This document shows positions 43,251 through 46,224 of a stretch of 46,224 nt of DNA, piece after piece (position 1 is the first letter of the stretch; the number at the start of each line of letters is the position of its first letter). Below the pieces are notes generated by a model that ran no database searches, was not told the origin of the DNA, and saw only the letters and a list, made by a program, of their open reading frames with translations. A program made the position numbers and the translations under genes. Source of the stretch: BOG-908 sp964657885 (GTDB lineage Bacteria > Pseudomonadota > Alphaproteobacteria > Acetobacterales > Acetobacteraceae); contig CAZZWO010000002.1 of NCBI GenBank assembly GCA_964657885.1, positions 1 through 46,224 of the forward strand, given 5' to 3'.

Positions 43251-43796
43251 TCAGAACGCGAGCAAGTCGCGGCGGGCCTGGATGGCTGTTTCTATTGCGG
43301 CGATCTGTTCCCGCAGGGGTGCGAGGTTGTCGAGAACCCAGGCCGGTGCTGCTGACATCAGCAGCGAGCGGAGGAACTCGGCGTGGCCGATCATCGCCTG
43401 GTCGGCTTCCAGCAAACGCGACAGGGTTTCCGCTTCACGGCGAAAACGCTGTGTCATACGGTCGTTTTCCGGCGCCGGCAGTGCGCGCACATGGCCTTCC
43501 AGCATGCCGAGCGATTGACCCAGCGCTTCGAGAAGCTGGGCATTCCTGACGCACTCCGGATCGTGGCGGGGCTTGGCGCGCGATGGGGGCGGCAAATGCT
43601 CGATGCGGTAGGCGTGCTCGGCGGCTTCGACCGCCCGTCGTGTTGCGGCGAGCAGTTCCGACAATTTCGCGCGCACCATCAGGTCGTCGGAGCGCAGCTG
43701 ATTTTCCAGCCGGTAAAAATTGTAGCCCCAACCGTTGAACAGGTTGCTGGCGAGTTGGCCGATGGCGCCGGGATCCCCGCCCCCCGGGCCGGGCAT
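43251..43796 (-). CDS. Hypothetical protein paired with an SPFH protein
   Basis: 181 aa, helical. The sequence starts MPGPGGGDPGAIGQLASNLF, has NGWGYNFYRLENQLRSDDLM, and ends REQIAAIETAIQARRDLLAF. The ATG overlaps the stop of the upstream SPFH gene (TGATG), so the two are probably translated together and their products may interact. No known domain. Confidence 0.7.
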   Translation of the reverse strand: MPGPGGGDPGAIGQLASNLFNGWGYNFYRLENQLRSDDLMVRAKLSELLAATRRAVEAAEHAYRIEHLPPPSRAKPRHDPECVRNAQLLEALGQSLGMLEGHVRALPAPENDRMTQRFRREAETLSRLLEADQAMIGHAEFLRSLLMSAAPAWVLDNLAPLREQIAAIETAIQARRDLLAF

Positions 43797-44629
43797 CAGC
43801 CCTTGTCCATCCTGGGATCATGCCCCGGGAAGCTGGCGACTTGCGGGTTGCCGACAAAGAACGGCAGGCCGACCGCGGCGTTCGGCGCCGATGCGAGGCC
43901 CTTCTCCGCCATGCGCAGCGCCAGGTAGTAGCGCACCGCCTCGATCGGCGAGAGTCCGATGGCCTGCAGCGAGATCAGCTCGCGCATCCGTTCGTCCTTC
44001 GGCAGGATGAGGATCTTGAGATCGTTCAGCAGGATGCCGAACACCTTCAGGAACTCGGTCAGGTGCGCCTTCACGCCTTCCCGGAGTTCGTTGATGTGCT
44101 CGTTGATGTTTTCCAGGCGGGTGACCTGGATCACCTGGTTGATCGCCTGTTCGATTGCAGGCCCGGCGTAGTCGGCAATCTCCTTGGTGTCGATTACCCG
44201 GCCTGTAAACGGCAGGTGGGTGATCAGGTCGAGTGCAGCTTCCTTGCTGTCGACGTGGATGTAGTAGTCTGCGACGTACGAGACTTCGGCCATCTCCGCG
44301 CTGGTTGCAATGCCCGTGCTGCGCACCAGCAACTTGCTGCGGTTGATGTAGATGACTTCGTACACCCACGGGCTGGTGCCGCCGAAGAAGCCCTGCACGA
44401 CCGAGCCGATGAGCGGCTTGTCCGGTGTGGTCAGCGCGTACTGGCCCGTTTCGTAAACCTGCAGCACCGCGCCACGGGATTTCAAGATGCAGAAATGGTT
44501 GCTCTCGACGGTGAGCAGCGAGCCGGAGACGATGCTTTCATCGACGATCTTGATCGCGACGTTCCGGGTGCCGAGCATGTCGGTCCCGTCCTGGTTCAGC
44601 GCAGTGATGACCTGACGGGTAAGAGCCAT
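43796..44629 (-). CDS. SPFH/Band 7-domain protein
   Basis: 277 aa with no transmembrane helix. The Band 7 core is seen in the strands SLLTVESNHFCILKSRGAVL and in FFGGTSPWVYEVIYINRSKLLV, followed by the long helix ENINEHINELREGVKAHLTEFL that drives oligomer formation. Such proteins scaffold membranes or large complexes. The end DPRMDKG is unstructured. The start at 44629 gives MALTRQVITALNQDG. Confidence 0.82.
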   Translation of the reverse strand: MALTRQVITALNQDGTDMLGTRNVAIKIVDESIVSGSLLTVESNHFCILKSRGAVLQVYETGQYALTTPDKPLIGSVVQGFFGGTSPWVYEVIYINRSKLLVRSTGIATSAEMAEVSYVADYYIHVDSKEAALDLITHLPFTGRVIDTKEIADYAGPAIEQAINQVIQVTRLENINEHINELREGVKAHLTEFLKVFGILLNDLKILILPKDERMRELISLQAIGLSPIEAVRYYLALRMAEKGLASAPNAAVGLPFFVGNPQVASFPGHDPRMDKG

Positions 44630-44724
44630 GCGGGGATCCTTTCTGGCGATTGGGATGGCGGTTGTGCAACGATGCTAGCAGCCGGCCCGCGTCAGGCAAG
44701 GCCGGCAGCCACGACCCGACCGGG

Positions 44725-45540
44725 TCATCGGTCGGCTGCCGTTTCATCGACCATGTCGCGTTCCAGCCGGCCGCGCTGACGCCGCCCGATCGCAAGCTCG
44801 GTCACCACGCCGTGCAGGGTGCGCAGTTCCTGTTCGGTGACCTCGCCGCGTTGGAACAGGTGGCGCAGGTTGCGCACCATGCCGGGGCGTTTCGGAGCGT
44901 TGCGCAGGAAGCCGCATGCGTCGAGCTGGTCGACCAGGTGGGCCAGGAAGTTTTCCAGCCTGCCTTTCGTGGCCACGACCGTTTCGTTCGTCATCAACAC
45001 GCGCGGCGGCGTCGCGTCGGTGGTCTGCCACCATTCATAGGCCATCACCATCACCGCCTGCGCCAGGTTCAGCGAGGTGAAGGCGGGGTTCATCGGGAAG
45101 CGGATCAGCGCGTCGGACTGCGCCATGTCGTCGTTGTCCAGGCCGGCGCGCTCCGGCCCGAACAGCAGGCCGCATCGCAACTCGCGCGTGCATATCTCTC
45201 GCAGTTCGGCCGCGGCGCCGCGCGCTGTCAGCACAGGCTTCACGATGTGCCGCGGCCGTGGACAGGTGGCGAACACATGATGCAGGTCGGCCACCGCGTC
45301 GGCCACGGTCTCGTGCACGCTCAACGCGTCCAGGAGCCGTTGCGCGCCCGATGCGTTGCGCCACGCCTTTTCCTGCGGCCAGCCGTCGCGCGGCGCCACC
45401 AGGCGCAAATGGAACAACCCGCCATTGGCCATGGCGCGTGCCACCGCACCGATGTTGTCGGCGAGTTGCGGACGTACCAGGATCACCACCGGGCTGTTGC
45501 CGATCGGGTGCAGGTCCGCACCGTTCTCCTTGCCGGTCAT
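44725..45540 (-). CDS. trmJ: TrmJ-type tRNA 2'-O-methyltransferase (SPOUT family)
   Basis: 271 aa. Conserved SPOUT features: PVVILVRPQLADNIGAVARA at the start, LRLVAPRDGW, LLFGPERAGLDNDDM, and FPMNPAFTSLNLAQAVMVMAYE, which build the knotted SAM site. TrmJ methylates the 2'-O of nucleotide 32 in the anticodon loop. The helical C-terminus ends ERDMVDETAADR. The ATG overlaps the cysS stop by one base (TAATG), so the two tRNA-related genes are coupled. Confidence 0.92.
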   Translation of the reverse strand: MTGKENGADLHPIGNSPVVILVRPQLADNIGAVARAMANGGLFHLRLVAPRDGWPQEKAWRNASGAQRLLDALSVHETVADAVADLHHVFATCPRPRHIVKPVLTARGAAAELREICTRELRCGLLFGPERAGLDNDDMAQSDALIRFPMNPAFTSLNLAQAVMVMAYEWWQTTDATPPRVLMTNETVVATKGRLENFLAHLVDQLDACGFLRNAPKRPGMVRNLRHLFQRGEVTEQELRTLHGVVTELAIGRRQRGRLERDMVDETAADR

Positions 45541-46224
45541 TACCCGCGCCGCCAGGTGGTTCCCGATGCGGAATCTTCCAGCAGCACGCCGCGTTCGGCA
45601 AGATCGGCGCGGATGGCGTCGGCACGGGCGAAATCCCGCGCGCGCCGTGCCGCGAGGCGCTCGGCAATTGCCGCTTCGACCGACGCATCGTCACCTCCGC
45701 GGAACCACGCGCCAGGATCATCCTGCAGCAGGCCGAGCAGCGCACCCGCCGCACGCAAGCCACCCGACGCGACGGCATCGCCGGCCAACGCCGCGTCGGC
45801 CAGGCTGCGCATTTCGGCGATGGAGAGCGGTGTGTTCAGGTCGTCGCACAACGCGGCCAGCACCGGTTCCGGGACGGGCGCATCAGGCACCGGCGGCGTA
45901 CGCTCCAGCGCGCGGTAGAAACGGTCCAGTTCCTGGCGGGCTTCTGCAAGACCCTGGTCGGTGAAATCGAGCAGCGCGCGGTAATGCGTGCGCAGGGTCA
46001 ACAGGCGCACCGCTTCCGCCGGCGCGCGCGCCAGCACGTCGCGCAAGGTGAAGAAGTTGCCGAGGCTTTTCGACATCTTGGCGCCGTTCACCTGCAACAT
46101 GCCGTTGTGCAGCCACACGCGGGCGAAGCGGCTGCCGGGGAACGCGCACAGGCTCTGCGCGCATTCGTTCTCGTGGTGCGGAAAGATCAGGTCCGTACCG
46201 CCGCCGTGAATGTCGAACTCTTCG
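45540..46224 (-). CDS. cysS: Cysteinyl-tRNA synthetase CysS, 3' part
   Basis: The last 227 or so residues are present; the start is beyond the window edge. At the edge it reads EEFDIHGGGTDLIFPHHENE, the class I active site that binds zinc, then WLHNGMLQVNGAKMSKSLGN with KMSKS. The helical C-terminal anticodon-binding region ends DSASGTTWRRG. CysS charges tRNA-Cys. Confidence 0.95.
   Translation of the reverse strand, partial: EEFDIHGGGTDLIFPHHENECAQSLCAFPGSRFARVWLHNGMLQVNGAKMSKSLGNFFTLRDVLARAPAEAVRLLTLRTHYRALLDFTDQGLAEARQELDRFYRALERTPPVPDAPVPEPVLAALCDDLNTPLSIAEMRSLADAALAGDAVASGGLRAAGALLGLLQDDPGAWFRGGDDASVEAAIAERLAARRARDFARADAIRADLAERGVLLEDSASGTTWRRG

Noticed and set aside
44650..45918. 422-codon + strand frame opposite trmJ and cysS
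   Set aside because: Antisense shadow; no motif and both genes underneath are well supported.
1..46224. CRISPR arrays, rRNA or a prophage
   Set aside because: No regularly spaced short repeats, rRNA-like stretches, or phage structural genes were seen.

Overview
The window is high-GC (except in a few cassettes) and looks like an alphaproteobacterium, most likely a member of the Acetobacteraceae. The gene types support this: an alphaproteobacterial-style che operon, a HisKA_2-type histidine kinase, Gfa, and a BciB-type 8-vinyl reductase, which points to bacteriochlorophyll synthesis and so to a phototroph. It is draft sequence: a 100-N scaffold gap lies inside a repeated gene at 1237-1336.

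Region 1 (1-7.1 kb, + strand) is part of a type III secretion (T3SS) operon: sctN (3' part), sctO, sctQ, sctR, sctS. Between sctN and sctO sit two toxin-immunity pairs. The two toxins share an N-terminal and core region but end in different toxin domains. One is a papain-fold (Tox-PL-like) domain followed by an Imm35/YrhB-like immunity gene. The other is an HxxD nuclease-like domain followed by a Tdi1/DUF1851-like immunity gene. A decayed second copy of an sctN 3' end separates the pairs. Immunity genes inside a T3SS operon suggest that this secretion system, or part of its cargo, is aimed at bacteria. This is the most interesting part of the window.

Region 2 (7.1-24.6 kb) is a loose accessory region with many gaps and remnants. 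It holds a secreted hypothetical, a methyltransferase, a truncated and fused quinone oxidoreductase, a Tat-type serine hydrolase, a Tle1-like (DUF2235) lipase, an unusual 571-aa protein with a coiled-coil tail, a secreted alpha/beta hydrolase, an IS66 remnant, a Cys-rich two-repeat secreted protein, a choice-of-anchor-P-like protein, a ClC channel and an amidohydrolase.

Region 3 (24.6-38.5 kb) is sensory. A chemotaxis operon on the minus strand runs STAS-cheY-cheA-cheW-mcp-cheR-cheD-cheB. Past one opposing small gene comes a partner-switching set: an ATPase of the RsbW type, a receiver-PP2C phosphatase, a soluble divergent chemoreceptor and a STAS protein. A GAF-histidine kinase diverges from the che operon. 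cheA carries an apparent one-base frameshift just after its Hpt phosphorylation site.

Region 4 (38.5-46.2 kb) is mostly housekeeping: a sulfotransferase, cutA, small hypotheticals, gfa, bciB, an SPFH protein with a partner gene, trmJ and the 3' part of cysS. A nested inverted repeat lies between the convergent bciB and the SPFH partner gene.
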